Source: JANXVV01 sp038230975
GTDB taxonomy: Bacteria > Planctomycetota > Phycisphaerae > Tepidisphaerales > Tepidisphaeraceae
Length of the DNA: 27,673 nt
Direction of reading: 5' to 3'
Assembly: GCA_038230975.1 (NCBI GenBank)
Contig: JBBRMF010000042.1
Coordinates: 1-27,673 of the forward strand
Part shown: positions 1 through 7,441 of the stretch, in pieces
Layout: the number at the start of each line of letters is the position of its first letter
How positions within the stretch are numbered: position 1 is the first letter of the stretch
The notes under the pieces: generated by a model
What the model was told of the DNA's origin: nothing
Databases searched by the model: none
Seen by the model: only the letters and a program-made list of their open reading frames with translations
Made by a program: the position numbers and the translations under genes

Positions 1-1069
1 CTGCGAAAGTAGATTCCATTGGATCATCCGAAAAAGTCACGCGGCTAAAGGCCTCGCGCACCACGTCGGCCGGAAGCCTCTTGCCCGTCAGCTTAAAGAG
101 TGCCTCGCCAAGCGCAGGCAACTGAGCCGGGCCATCCTGATTCAGTCGCATCGTCCATCGGCGATGAACGCCAAGCAGTTTCTCGATGATGTCCGGATGC
201 GCCTTCAGGAACTCCGGTGTCGTGACGACGACGGTTAAGGAGAAATTCTTAGTTGGCCAGAGATCTTTTTCTTCGGCGATGAGGTTTGCGCCGACGTCAG
301 CAATAAGACGCGCGCCCCAGGGTTCGGGAACCCAGGCGGCATCGATGGCACCGCGCTGCATCATGGCGGATTGCTCAGCGTTGGAAACGGCGATCACATT
401 GGAGTGATCTTTCTGGCCAAGTTCTTGAGTCACGTAATGACGCGCGGCAATGTCCTGCGTATTTCCGTGCTGCGGCGTGGCAATACGCTTGCCCACGAGA
501 TCCTTGAGCGTCTTAATTCCCGAATCCTTTCGCGCCACGATGATGACACCGTTCGCCGCAGCTCCCGAGATGACGCGCACCGCTTCGCCCTTGCTCTTGC
601 CATGGCTGGCTAACACCGGCCCAGGGCCGACATATCCCACATCAATTGCACCGGCACTAAGGGCTTCCATGAGCGAAGGTCCGGCGTTGAATACCTTTGT
701 CTTTAGCTGGATCGGAGATATCGCCGAGGCAAACTCACCGGAATCCACCCCGAGCACCGCCTGAGCGTGGGTGAGGTTGGCAAAGTATCCCAGGCGGACT
801 TCCTTAGGAGGAGTCGTTGTGGTTTCCGCTTTGGCGTTGGATTGGTCCGCGCGTTGGCAACCGGTGAGCAGAAGGACGGCAAACAGTGCTCCTACAAAAC
901 ACAAGCCGGGTGCCACGGGTTGAGGTACTCCGAGACGTGTGCTCTTCGACGATTGACGCGCAGAGGTCTCGGAGTGCCGCGACCTTTGGCACCCGGCGAA
1001 AAAGCGGTTCCAGGGAACAAGTTCCCTTTGTGTTCTAGAAAATGCTGCTTTCATTCTGCTAGATTCCAT
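1..1069 (-). CDS. ABC transporter substrate-binding lipoprotein, NitT/TauT/SsuA type (partial, 3' end off window)
   Basis: Translation of the minus strand from the ATG at 1069 stays open to the left edge (356 codons visible). The mature part reads GYFANLTHAQAVLG, then NAGPSLMEALSAGAIDVGYV, GKRIATPQHGNTQD and DAAWVPEPWGARL, which is the typical pattern of periplasmic binding proteins for nitrate, taurine or aliphatic sulfonates (NMT1/SsuA-like). A hydrophobic stretch at residues 56-70 ends in the lipobox LLTGC with Cys71, so the protein should be lipid-anchored on the outer face of the inner membrane. The ATG at 1069 has GGAG six bases upstream and overlaps the end of the ATPase gene by 11 bases, indicating translational coupling. 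An in-frame ATG at 1054 is an alternative. The n-region is unusually long because residues 25-55 are encoded by a palindromic element (905-997). Substrate cannot be decided. The permease is not visible and may lie further left. Confidence 0.88.
   Translation of the reverse strand, partial: MESSRMKAAFSRTQRELVPWNRFFAGCQRSRHSETSARQSSKSTRLGVPQPVAPGLCFVGALFAVLLLTGCQRADQSNAKAETTTTPPKEVRLGYFANLTHAQAVLGVDSGEFASAISPIQLKTKVFNAGPSLMEALSAGAIDVGYVGPGPVLASHGKSKGEAVRVISGAAANGVIIVARKDSGIKTLKDLVGKRIATPQHGNTQDIAARHYVTQELGQKDHSNVIAVSNAEQSAMMQRGAIDAAWVPEPWGARLIADVGANLIAEEKDLWPTKNFSLTVVVTTPEFLKAHPDIIEKLLGVHRRWTMRLNQDGPAQLPALGEALFKLTGKRLPADVVREAFSRVTFSDDPMESTFA
905..997. repeat. Imperfect 32-bp-arm palindrome inside the binding-protein gene
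   Basis: Arms 905-936 and 966-997 are inverted copies with 27 of 32 positions matching; the outer GCCGGGTGCCA and inner ACTCCGAGAC blocks are identical. The loop is 29 bp. It lies wholly inside the 5' part of the substrate-binding lipoprotein gene, is open in the gene's frame, and encodes the basic stretch just before the hydrophobic signal core. It looks like a REP/MITE-like palindromic insertion. No target-site duplication was recognised. Confidence 0.8.
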
Positions 1070-1922
1070 CGCCTTCTCCGTTCACTTCGCTCTTTTTCTT
1101 ACTCTGGACATCGGGCTTCCAGTAGTCGATGGCCATTTCGCGATTCAGGCGGTTCACTTCGTCTTCAATCTCTTTTCGCACAAGCGTGACGAGCATCGAA
1201 ATATCCGCACTGTCGAACGATCGAGGATGTGGCAAATCCACGTTGACCACACGACGAATTCGACCGGGATGGGCATGCAGCACGATGATTCGATCGGCCA
1301 ACCGCACTGCCTCGCCGACCGAATGGGTGACGAACAGAATCGTCTTATGCGACTGGCACCAAAGCTCCTGCAACTGCTCGTGCAACAGCGTACGGGTTTG
1401 GGCATCCAGGGCAGCAAACGGTTCATCCATCAGCAGCACGGCGGGGTCCATGACCAATGCCCGGGCGATCGCTACCCGCTGCCGCATGCCACCGGAAAGC
1501 TCGTGGATTAATTTGGTTCGGGTATGGGTCAGATGAACCATTTTGAGCGCGGATTCAACGCGATCCAACCGTTCGGACTTTGCCATCCCCGCCATTTTCA
1601 GACCGAATCCGATGTTTTGCTCGGCGTTAAGCCAGGGAAACAGACCGTGATCCTGAAAAACCATCGCCCGATCAGGCCCGGGTGAATGAGTGGATTTACC
1701 ATCCAGGGTCACCGTGCCGGCATCGAGCCCGGTCATTCCCGCGGCGATGTTCAAAAGCGTACTTTTGCCCGAACCGCTGGGCCCGACAACCACCACAAAC
1801 TCACCCGGCTTGCAGGTCAGGTTAATGTCCTTGAGCACGGGACTAGAAGTCCCGGGAAAGGTCTTGCCAACGCCGGCCATCACCAGATGGCCGCGCGAAA
1901 TGGTTGGTATCGCATGGGTCAT
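1059..1922 (-). CDS. ABC transporter ATP-binding protein, NitT/TauT/SsuB family
   Basis: This is a 287-residue nucleotide-binding subunit that would energise import of a nitrate-, sulfonate- or taurine-like solute at the cytoplasmic side of the membrane. Visible motifs in order: Walker A GPSGSGKST (47-55), Q-loop Gln90 in VFQDHGLFPW, the signature LSGGMRQR (142-149), Walker B LLMDEP (163-168), D-loop AALD, and the H-loop histidine in FVTH (200). The spacing and the FPWLNAEQN segment fit the SsuB/TauB/NrtD subfamily. It is first in a minus-strand operon with the binding protein, which starts inside its 3' end. The permease gene is not between them and may lie left of the window. The ATG at 1922 has no strong Shine-Dalgarno; the next Met (residue 15) is possible. 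The exact substrate is unknown. Confidence 0.92.
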   Translation of the reverse strand: MTHAIPTISRGHLVMAGVGKTFPGTSSPVLKDINLTCKPGEFVVVVGPSGSGKSTLLNIAAGMTGLDAGTVTLDGKSTHSPGPDRAMVFQDHGLFPWLNAEQNIGFGLKMAGMAKSERLDRVESALKMVHLTHTRTKLIHELSGGMRQRVAIARALVMDPAVLLMDEPFAALDAQTRTLLHEQLQELWCQSHKTILFVTHSVGEAVRLADRIIVLHAHPGRIRRVVNVDLPHPRSFDSADISMLVTLVRKEIEDEVNRLNREMAIDYWKPDVQSKKKSEVNGEGDGI

Positions 1923-2001
1923 GAAACGGGGAATGTAAACAAACCGTGAGCAAATAGCAAGGCTTAATCTTCAATTTCTATGTGAGTTATAGGAGATTTT
2001 A

Positions 2002-2066
2002 GGTGCGTGGACTTTTCGCCCGCGTTATCATCTGAAGAAAGCACCGGGCGAGACGCCCATGCCACC
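2002..2066. repeat. Dispersed palindromic repeat, family A, copy 1
   Basis: The right half contains GGGCGAGACGCCCATGCCACC and the centre TCTGAAGAAA. The left half is a degenerate inverted copy (GCGTGG then TTCGCCCGCG). The same element occurs at 5887-5924 (half), 14748-14812 and 25016-25078. This copy lies in the 371 bp gap between the divergent ATPase and subtilase genes (1923-2293). I see no other gene in that gap and no strong promoter on either strand. Confidence 0.75.
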
Positions 2067-2293
2067 AATCTTTCCCAGGCTCAATGCAATTAGTGCATGG
2101 CTTTTGTCGCTTGCAACCATCGAACTAATATCGAAACTCAAGCGTTCTGTATCGGCAACCTCGTTTATCGGATGGCTTAACGGCGAGATGCAGGCCTTCG
2201 GTCCTTACGTATTGCCGTCATGAGGTCGAAGATGAGGTAAACTCCAGGAATCCCGTCGGTGGATGTTTCACCGGCGAACGGGTTATTGGCCGA

Positions 2294-4996
2294 ATGAACA
2301 CCTGGGTCCAAAGCACCATGATTAAAAAGTTGACATTGTCCAAAAATCAGCTTTCTGAAGTCACTACCGCTTCGCTGTTTGAAGCGTTGGAATCCCGCTG
2401 GATGTATAGCGGCACTCCCTGGAATTTTAATGCGGTGCTGATTCACCAGGATCAGGCCGTCACAGACTTCCCCCAGATTACCGGGGCAGGGGAATCCGTG
2501 GTCGTCATCGACACCGGAGCCGATCCCAATCACCCCGCATTTGCAGGCAAGAACCTCATTTTCAAAGATTTTTTCGCGAGCAATACGACCGCGCTCGATA
2601 CCGATGGGCATGGAACTGGGGTCGCGGGGATTCTCGGGGGTGATCCGTTCACCTTCAGCGGCGACGGCACGCGCGGCCAAGGCATTGCCCCGGGAGTTCA
2701 ACTGATCATCCTGCGTGCCGACAGTGGCGCAACCACCGCCTGGGCTCCGCAGGCCGCCCGCATTTCAACGGCATTGGACTGGGTCATCGCCAACCAGGCC
2801 ACTTACAACATCGTCGGCGTGAATATCTCACTTGGGTCCAATCAAAACTTCACCGATACGGCTCTCACCGGCGATAAAAATCTCGCGATTGATCAACAAC
2901 TGCAGGGAAAATTTGCCACCCTCACCGCCGCGGGTGTGTTTGTCGGATCGGCGTCGGGCAATTCCGGGGCCAAAGCTCCCAACAGCATCGACTACCCTGC
3001 GGCCGATGTGAATGTTTACTCTATTGCATCCGTCAACAGTGCCGGCGCCATCAGTTCCTTCAGCTCGCGCGGTGTCCTGAACGACGTCCTCGCGCCGGCG
3101 GAAAACATCATTGCCCCTTACGAATTCCCGACCGATCCAAATCTGGCCGGCGTCTATTACATCAACTACGCCAACGGAACCAGCTTTGCCTCTCCGCAGT
3201 TGGTCGGAGCGGCTGCGCTCATCAAGCAGATCGATCCGGCCTTTACTCCGGCCCAGATCATTCAGATTCTCAAAGCCAGCGGCACGCCCGTTCACGATTC
3301 AGTCACCGGCAATTCTTTTCCATTATTGAATCTCGATGCGGCATTAAAGCTTGCGGTGTTGGATGCGAACCCCGTCAACAACCACACTGCCGCCACGGCT
3401 GTCCCACTGACCTTCACCAACAATGTCGTCCAATTAGGGGGTTTGATCAGCCTGTCTTACACGCCGGACTTTTACAGTTTCACGTTGAACACGGCCGCGT
3501 CAGTGACGTTCCAAATCTCGGCCGTCGGAGGCGCTGCACCCGCCACTCAACTGCTTGATGTGAACGGTGCCGTCCTCGCCAACGTCAGCAGCGGGCCGAC
3601 TCTCACGCTCGGTGCAGGCACCTATTACCTGCTAGCCACGGGAGGAAGCGCAACCTTGCCGGGCACCTATACCGTCACGATGCAGCGCTCGGTGAGCACG
3701 ACGACCAATCACGACGCCGCCCATGCCACGGCCATCGCATTGAGCAACGGCGTGGGCCAATTCAGCGGTGCATCGCTTATCGCAGGCTTGCCCGATTATT
3801 ACAAATTCACATTAAGCCAAACGTCCAACGTGAGCGTGGCGATCAATTACGGAACCGGTGATACCGCGACGGCCACTCTGCTGAATACCCCAGGCAATAC
3901 GCTTGCCAACATTCCGGCGGGCGGCACGACCCAACAACTCGCCGCCGGGACGTATTACATTCTGGTATCCTCCCCGACGACCCTGGCCAATTCCTATGGT
4001 GTGTCGATCAGTGCCTCGGCCATCAACATCGCCCCCGCCAACCCGGTTGTCGGTCAGAATGCGACGAACGCCAAGATTGCGTACGATCCGTACGGTCGAT
4101 TGCACCTGGCGTACTACGACGGCACGACCCAAACGCTCAAATATGCGATGCGCAACGCCGACGGAACCTGGAACGCGGTTGTCACATTGGATGCTTCACC
4201 GCAGGCCGGAACGCAATTGTCTATCGCCATTGATGCGTACGGGCTTCCCGGCATCGCCTACTACGACGCGGGTGCAGGTCGTCTGAAATACGCACATTTC
4301 AGCGGCGCGGCATGGAGCATCTCTACGGTCGACGCTTCGGGTATCACGGGATGGCAGCCGTCACTGGTCTACACCAACGCCGCCAAACCTTACATTGCCT
4401 ATTTTGCGGCCAGTGCGCTCGACCTTCGCGTCGCCTCCCTCAATGGCAGCAAATGGACGATCACGGCCGTCGATACCAAAGGCAACGTTGGATTCGTCCC
4501 CAGCATCGCTTACGACAAAGCCACCGGTGTGATTGGCGTGGCCTATCAGGATCTCAGCAAGAGCTGGTACAAGTACGCCAGCAGTACCGGTGGCTCGTGG
4601 AAGGTCGGCGTGATCGACACCACGACCCATGCCGCCGGCGGAGCCTTGTCGCTGGCGTTTGATGCCGCACATCTTCCCGAAGTCACTTACAACGATGCGT
4701 ACAATCTCAACCTCATGTACGCCCGCAGCAACGGAAGCAGTTGGTTCGTCCAACAGGTCAACGGAAGCGCCCACGGAATGGCCGCCAATCTTGCCTTTGA
4801 CAACACCGGTGCCGCTGACATTCTGTATTACAATTACTTCGGTGGAGACATCGAACACGCCCGCCTATCGAACGGTGTTTGGAGCAACACCCCGATCACC
4901 GCCGGAGGATCGATGCTGGATGAAGCGGATAGTATTCAGGGGCGGAAAACGGTTTCGTGGATCGCGGCAGGTGGAGTACAGATTCAGGATGTCTAA
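2294..4996 (+). CDS. Secreted S8 subtilisin-like serine protease with PPC-like and propeller-like repeats
   Basis: This 900-residue protein has a complete subtilase triad: Asp73 in VVVIDTGADPNHP, His106 in DTDGHGTGVAGIL and Ser297 in NGTSFASPQLVGAA, with the oxyanion Asn223 in SASGNSG. The N-terminus has no ordinary signal peptide. It carries SLFEALESRWMYSGTP (residues 27-42), a variant of the planctomycetal LEPRRLLSA-type motif thought to mark exported proteins. After the catalytic domain (about 60-355) come two beta-sandwich segments of the bacterial pre-peptidase C-terminal (PPC) type (about 363-463 and 475-575), each with an AGTYYLL/AGTYYIL signature. Residues 594-890 hold six repeats of about 48 residues with an 'AYD..G...IAYYD...L.YA....W' pattern, probably a beta-propeller. 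Start is either the ATG at 2294 or at 2318 (MIKKLTLS); neither has a clear Shine-Dalgarno. Role in extracellular protein breakdown is inferred. Confidence 0.9.
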   Translation: MNTWVQSTMIKKLTLSKNQLSEVTTASLFEALESRWMYSGTPWNFNAVLIHQDQAVTDFPQITGAGESVVVIDTGADPNHPAFAGKNLIFKDFFASNTTALDTDGHGTGVAGILGGDPFTFSGDGTRGQGIAPGVQLIILRADSGATTAWAPQAARISTALDWVIANQATYNIVGVNISLGSNQNFTDTALTGDKNLAIDQQLQGKFATLTAAGVFVGSASGNSGAKAPNSIDYPAADVNVYSIASVNSAGAISSFSSRGVLNDVLAPAENIIAPYEFPTDPNLAGVYYINYANGTSFASPQLVGAAALIKQIDPAFTPAQIIQILKASGTPVHDSVTGNSFPLLNLDAALKLAVLDANPVNNHTAATAVPLTFTNNVVQLGGLISLSYTPDFYSFTLNTAASVTFQISAVGGAAPATQLLDVNGAVLANVSSGPTLTLGAGTYYLLATGGSATLPGTYTVTMQRSVSTTTNHDAAHATAIALSNGVGQFSGASLIAGLPDYYKFTLSQTSNVSVAINYGTGDTATATLLNTPGNTLANIPAGGTTQQLAAGTYYILVSSPTTLANSYGVSISASAINIAPANPVVGQNATNAKIAYDPYGRLHLAYYDGTTQTLKYAMRNADGTWNAVVTLDASPQAGTQLSIAIDAYGLPGIAYYDAGAGRLKYAHFSGAAWSISTVDASGITGWQPSLVYTNAAKPYIAYFAASALDLRVASLNGSKWTITAVDTKGNVGFVPSIAYDKATGVIGVAYQDLSKSWYKYASSTGGSWKVGVIDTTTHAAGGALSLAFDAAHLPEVTYNDAYNLNLMYARSNGSSWFVQQVNGSAHGMAANLAFDNTGAADILYYNYFGGDIEHARLSNGVWSNTPITAGGSMLDEADSIQGRKTVSWIAAGGVQIQDV

Positions 4997-5015
4997 ATAA
5001 TCTTGCGCGATCAGT

Positions 5016-5081
5016 GTAGGTCCCGCTGTGCGGAACAAGTATCGCGAGCCCTGGAAAGATGTTCAGCACAGCGGAACCTAC
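5016..5081. repeat. Inverted repeat after the subtilase gene
   Basis: Arms GTAGGTCCCGCTGTGC (5016-5031) and its inverse at 5066-5081 match at 15 of 16 positions around a 34 bp loop. It begins 20 bp after the subtilase stop codon. It could act as a transcription terminator or be another dispersed palindromic element. It has no T-tract. The remaining gap up to 5238 holds an A/T-rich stretch of ATTTCG/CAGATTT-like words and no recognisable gene. Confidence 0.7.
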
Positions 5082-5238
5082 GAATTTCCGGGCACGCAAT
5101 CGCGTGTGGTAATTAATCTGCCTCGATCTTCCCCAATTCAAATGTTTTTTCTGATTTCGCCATTCAGATTTCGGATTTCGCTTTCTCGCGTGAAGTCCTC
5201 TTGCATTGCCCCGCTTTCCATCGCACGATGCTGGCCGC

Positions 5239-5793
5239 ATGTCGATACTGTCATTCACGATTCCGCAAATGTCCGATCAGACCGTCTGGCTCACGGTCGC
5301 CAGCATGGGGGTCGGCGCGATCTACCTGATCATGCGGCCAAAGAAGCGGAAAGATCCGCTTTCAGGCGTGCCGACTTTCCCGTTAACCCGGCAGCGCGAT
5401 GTGGAAGAGCAGATGTCGAATCTGATCGTCGAGCTTGCGGCGATGGCTCGACAGATTACCGGGCAACTGGATACCCGGGCGGCCAAGCTGGAAACGTTGA
5501 TGAAAGAAGCGGATGAAAAGCTGGCGAGGCTTGAAGCCGCAAATCATTCCGCGGGTCGCATAACGAGCGACGCATCGCGAATGTATCCGTCGAAGGAAAT
5601 TGATCCCACCGAATTGGCGGCTTTGACCGAGGCTCAACCGTCGGCATCCAAGAATGCGGAGTCGCCGGTCGAGACTCGGCACGCGGATATTTATTTGCTG
5701 GCGAATGAAGGTCGGTCGGCTCAGGAAATCGCCAGACTGTTGCAGCGGCCGGCGGGGGAAGTCGAGTTGATTCTGGCGCTGCGGCGAAGGTGA
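5239..5793 (+). CDS. Membrane-anchored coiled-coil protein with C-terminal HTH-like segment
   Basis: Function is not recognised. From the ATG at 5239 the protein has 184 residues. A single N-terminal membrane segment (VWLTVASMGVGAIYLIM) is followed by a basic stop-transfer RPKKRKD. Then comes a long charged helix (roughly residues 50-115, RQRDVEEQMSNLIVELAAMA through EKLARLEAA) likely to form a coiled coil, and a Pro/Ser-rich linker. The last 35 residues, IYLLANEGRSAQEIARLLQR then PAGEVELILALRRR, look like a small helix-turn-helix of the type seen at the C-terminus of several DUF2802/DUF6115-like coiled-coil membrane proteins. That resemblance is from memory. Other starts are a TTG at 5206 and an ATG at 5269; none has a good Shine-Dalgarno. 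It stands alone, convergent with obgE. Confidence 0.75.
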   Translation: MSILSFTIPQMSDQTVWLTVASMGVGAIYLIMRPKKRKDPLSGVPTFPLTRQRDVEEQMSNLIVELAAMARQITGQLDTRAAKLETLMKEADEKLARLEAANHSAGRITSDASRMYPSKEIDPTELAALTEAQPSASKNAESPVETRHADIYLLANEGRSAQEIARLLQRPAGEVELILALRRR

Positions 5794-5812
5794 AAAATTA
5801 CCTGATCCGTAA

Positions 5813-5872
5813 GGTGGTGCGCCCGCCCACCGATTGGACAAGTGACACGGATGGTGGGTGGGTAAACCCACC
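5813..5872. repeat. Inverted repeat rich in GGTGGG/CCCACC
   Basis: Left arm 5813-5831 (GGTGGTGCGCCCGCCCACC) is roughly the inverse of 5853-5872, which is itself nearly palindromic (GGTGGGT, AA, ACCCACC at 5857-5872). It lies between the convergent ends of the coiled-coil gene and obgE, and directly precedes the family A half-copy. It may serve as a bidirectional terminator. Confidence 0.55.
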
Positions 5873-5886
5873 GTACAAAACTCAGT

Positions 5887-5924
5887 AAAAAGCACGGGCG
5901 AGACGCCCATGCCGCTGGATACTT
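5887..5924. repeat. Dispersed palindromic repeat, family A, copy 2 (half element)
   Basis: This contains AAAAAGCACGGGCGAGACGC followed by CCATGCCGC, matching the right half of the copies at 2002-2066, 14748-14812 and 25016-25078. The left half is missing or replaced by the neighbouring GGTGGG palindrome. It lies in the convergent gap before obgE. Confidence 0.7.
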
Positions 5925-5938
5925 TACAAACGCACCGG

Positions 5939-6949
5939 TCAAACCGGTTCAGCCAGCTTCATTTCTTTAAGGATTCCCCAGAGTGATTCGAGCAGTTTTT
6001 CCACGCCGGCGCGACTGGCGCCGGAGATGGGGAAAAGTTCAACGCCGGGAAGATCCTTGCGGAGTTGATCGATCGCTTCATCATCGATCGAAAGATCGAT
6101 TTTATTCGGAGCGACAATCTCGCGTTTCTCGGCCAATAGTGGGCTGAAGGCTTCGAGCTCCTTGCGGATGGTTCGGTAGTTGTCGGCGGGATTGGAGTTG
6201 TCGCTCGGGTACAGATCGAGCATGTGGACGATGACTTTGGTCCGCTCGATGTGCTTCAGAAACGCATGACCGAGGCCGGCCCCTTGCTGGGCACCTTCGA
6301 TCAATCCGGGGATATCGGCGAACACCATCCGACGATCACCAATCAATTCAACGATGCCCAGTTGCGGCTCCAACGTGGTGAACGGGTAATCGGCCACCTT
6401 GGGACGTGCGGCGGAAATGCAGCGAAGCAGCGTGCTTTTGCCGGCATTCGGCATTCCGACTAAACCAACGTCGGCGATCAGCTTCAATTCCAGTTTGAGC
6501 TTGCGCTCCTGCCCTTCCGTGCCGGGTTCGGCATAACGCGGGGCTTGATTCGTGGAGCTTTTAAAATGAAAGTTTCCGCGCCCACCCTTACCACCGCGGG
6601 CAATCGCGAGCTTTCGGCCGGGTTCGTTCAGATCGGCGATGAGAATATTGTGTTCGGTATCGTAGATGAGCGTGCCGGGTGGAACGGGGATGATCAGATC
6701 CTCGCCATCTTTGCCGTACATTTTTTTGCTCATCCCGGCTTCACCGCGCTCGGCTTTCCAGTGGTGCTTACCGGAGAAATCCAGGAGTGTGTCCTTGCCC
6801 GGGTCGGCAACGAAAATAACGCTGCCTCCATCGCCCCCGTCGCCGCCATCAGGGCCGCCTTTGGGGATGAATTTTTCGCGGCGAAAGGAGACGGAGCCCG
6901 CCCCACCATCGCCGGCTTTAATGTGGATTTCAGCTTCGTCTATGAACAT
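5939..6949 (-). CDS. obgE: GTPase ObgE/CgtA
   Basis: This is a 336-residue Obg-family GTPase, a late assembly factor for the large ribosomal subunit linked to the stringent response. The N-terminal Obg fold (1-158) has the glycine-rich stretch GGPDGGDGGDGG (31-42) and RGGKGGRGN (118-126). The G domain shows G1 GMPNAGKS (165-172), switch-I TT (191-192), G3 DIPGLIEGA (212-220), G4 NKID (282-285) and G5 SGA (309-311). The variable C-terminal OCT domain is absent; the protein ends shortly after the G domain, which is normal for many Obg proteins. It lies downstream of rpmA on the same strand, separated by 91 bp containing a strong hairpin. The start at 6949 (MFIDEAEIHIKAG) is the conserved Obg N-terminus. 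Confidence 0.97.
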   Translation of the reverse strand: MFIDEAEIHIKAGDGGAGSVSFRREKFIPKGGPDGGDGGDGGSVIFVADPGKDTLLDFSGKHHWKAERGEAGMSKKMYGKDGEDLIIPVPPGTLIYDTEHNILIADLNEPGRKLAIARGGKGGRGNFHFKSSTNQAPRYAEPGTEGQERKLKLELKLIADVGLVGMPNAGKSTLLRCISAARPKVADYPFTTLEPQLGIVELIGDRRMVFADIPGLIEGAQQGAGLGHAFLKHIERTKVIVHMLDLYPSDNSNPADNYRTIRKELEAFSPLLAEKREIVAPNKIDLSIDDEAIDQLRKDLPGVELFPISGASRAGVEKLLESLWGILKEMKLAEPV

Positions 6950-6978
6950 GGGGCAATCGGACTAAGGTAAAAGGACAA

Positions 6979-7016
6979 AGGACTGGAGCGAGGTAATACC
7001 ACCTCGTCCCAGTCCT
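6979..7016 (-). terminator. Hairpin between rpmA and obgE (attenuator or partial terminator)
   Basis: Positions 6979-6994 (AGGACTGGAGCGAGGT) pair with 7001-7016 (ACCTCGTCCCAGTCCT) around a 6 nt loop, with one or two imperfect positions. Read on the minus strand, the stem is followed by TTGTCCTTTT. It could reduce read-through into obgE or protect the rpmA mRNA end. It is strand-symmetric, so it might also be a dispersed palindrome. Confidence 0.6.
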
Positions 7017-7040
7017 CCGTCTCAACACTCGTAAATTTCT

Positions 7041-7313
7041 TTAGGCAGATGCAGAGCTTGCGACTTCCGCGACAGCCTCCGTGCGAACATGCACCTTGCT
7101 GCCTTGGAATTCAACCTTGCCATCCTGCAGGGCGAAGAGGGTATCGTCTTTACCGATACCGACATTGAAACCGGGGTTAAACTTCGTCCCGCGTTGGCGG
7201 ACGATGATTGAACCAGCCTGAACCACTTGACCGCCATAGGCTTTGATGCCCAGGTATTGCGGATTGCTATCGCGGCCGTTCCGTGAAGAACCGCCGCCTT
7301 TCTTATGAGCCAT
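7041..7313 (-). CDS. rpmA: 50S ribosomal protein L27
   Basis: This is a 90-residue L27, a basic protein near the peptidyl-transferase centre of the large subunit. The N-terminus MAHKKGGGSSRNGRDSNPQY and the segment GGQVVQAGSIIVRQRGTKF are diagnostic. There is no N-terminal cleavage extension of the Firmicute type; the mature-like MAHKKG start is used. The tail (residues 80-90) is short and Ala/Ser-rich. It is followed by obgE as in most bacteria. The usual partner rplU (L21) is not upstream: the preceding gene on this strand is a small hypothetical, and a good promoter (7401-7429) sits immediately before rpmA. Confidence 0.97.
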   Translation of the reverse strand: MAHKKGGGSSRNGRDSNPQYLGIKAYGGQVVQAGSIIVRQRGTKFNPGFNVGIGKDDTLFALQDGKVEFQGSKVHVRTEAVAEVASSASA

Positions 7314-7400
7314 AGGTCACCTCAAATTCAGCGACAATTGTCTACTTCGTCTATTTCGTTCAAACGAAAAAGAAACCCACCGGTTGGAGGCGGGGTGGGG

Positions 7401-7429
7401 ATGATACTCGGGACGATCAATGGTTGCAA
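7401..7429 (-). promoter_or_regulatory. Sigma-70-type promoter for rpmA-obgE
   Basis: On the minus strand TTGCAA (7429-7424) and TATCAT (7406-7401) are separated by exactly 17 bp. The site lies 88 bp upstream of the rpmA start codon, in the otherwise gene-free 7314-7441 segment. This supports transcription of rpmA starting here and not from an upstream rplU. Confidence 0.6.
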
Positions 7430-7441
7430 GTTGACAAGTGA

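Noticed and set aside
767..1189. 140-residue plus-strand frame over the binding-protein signal region
   Set aside because: It spans the palindrome and both ABC genes in antisense, has no family features, and the minus-strand genes have clear motifs.
2177..2701. 174-residue frame on the minus strand opposite the subtilase
   Set aside because: It covers the catalytic-domain code of the subtilase and shows no domain; the plus-strand gene has an intact catalytic triad.
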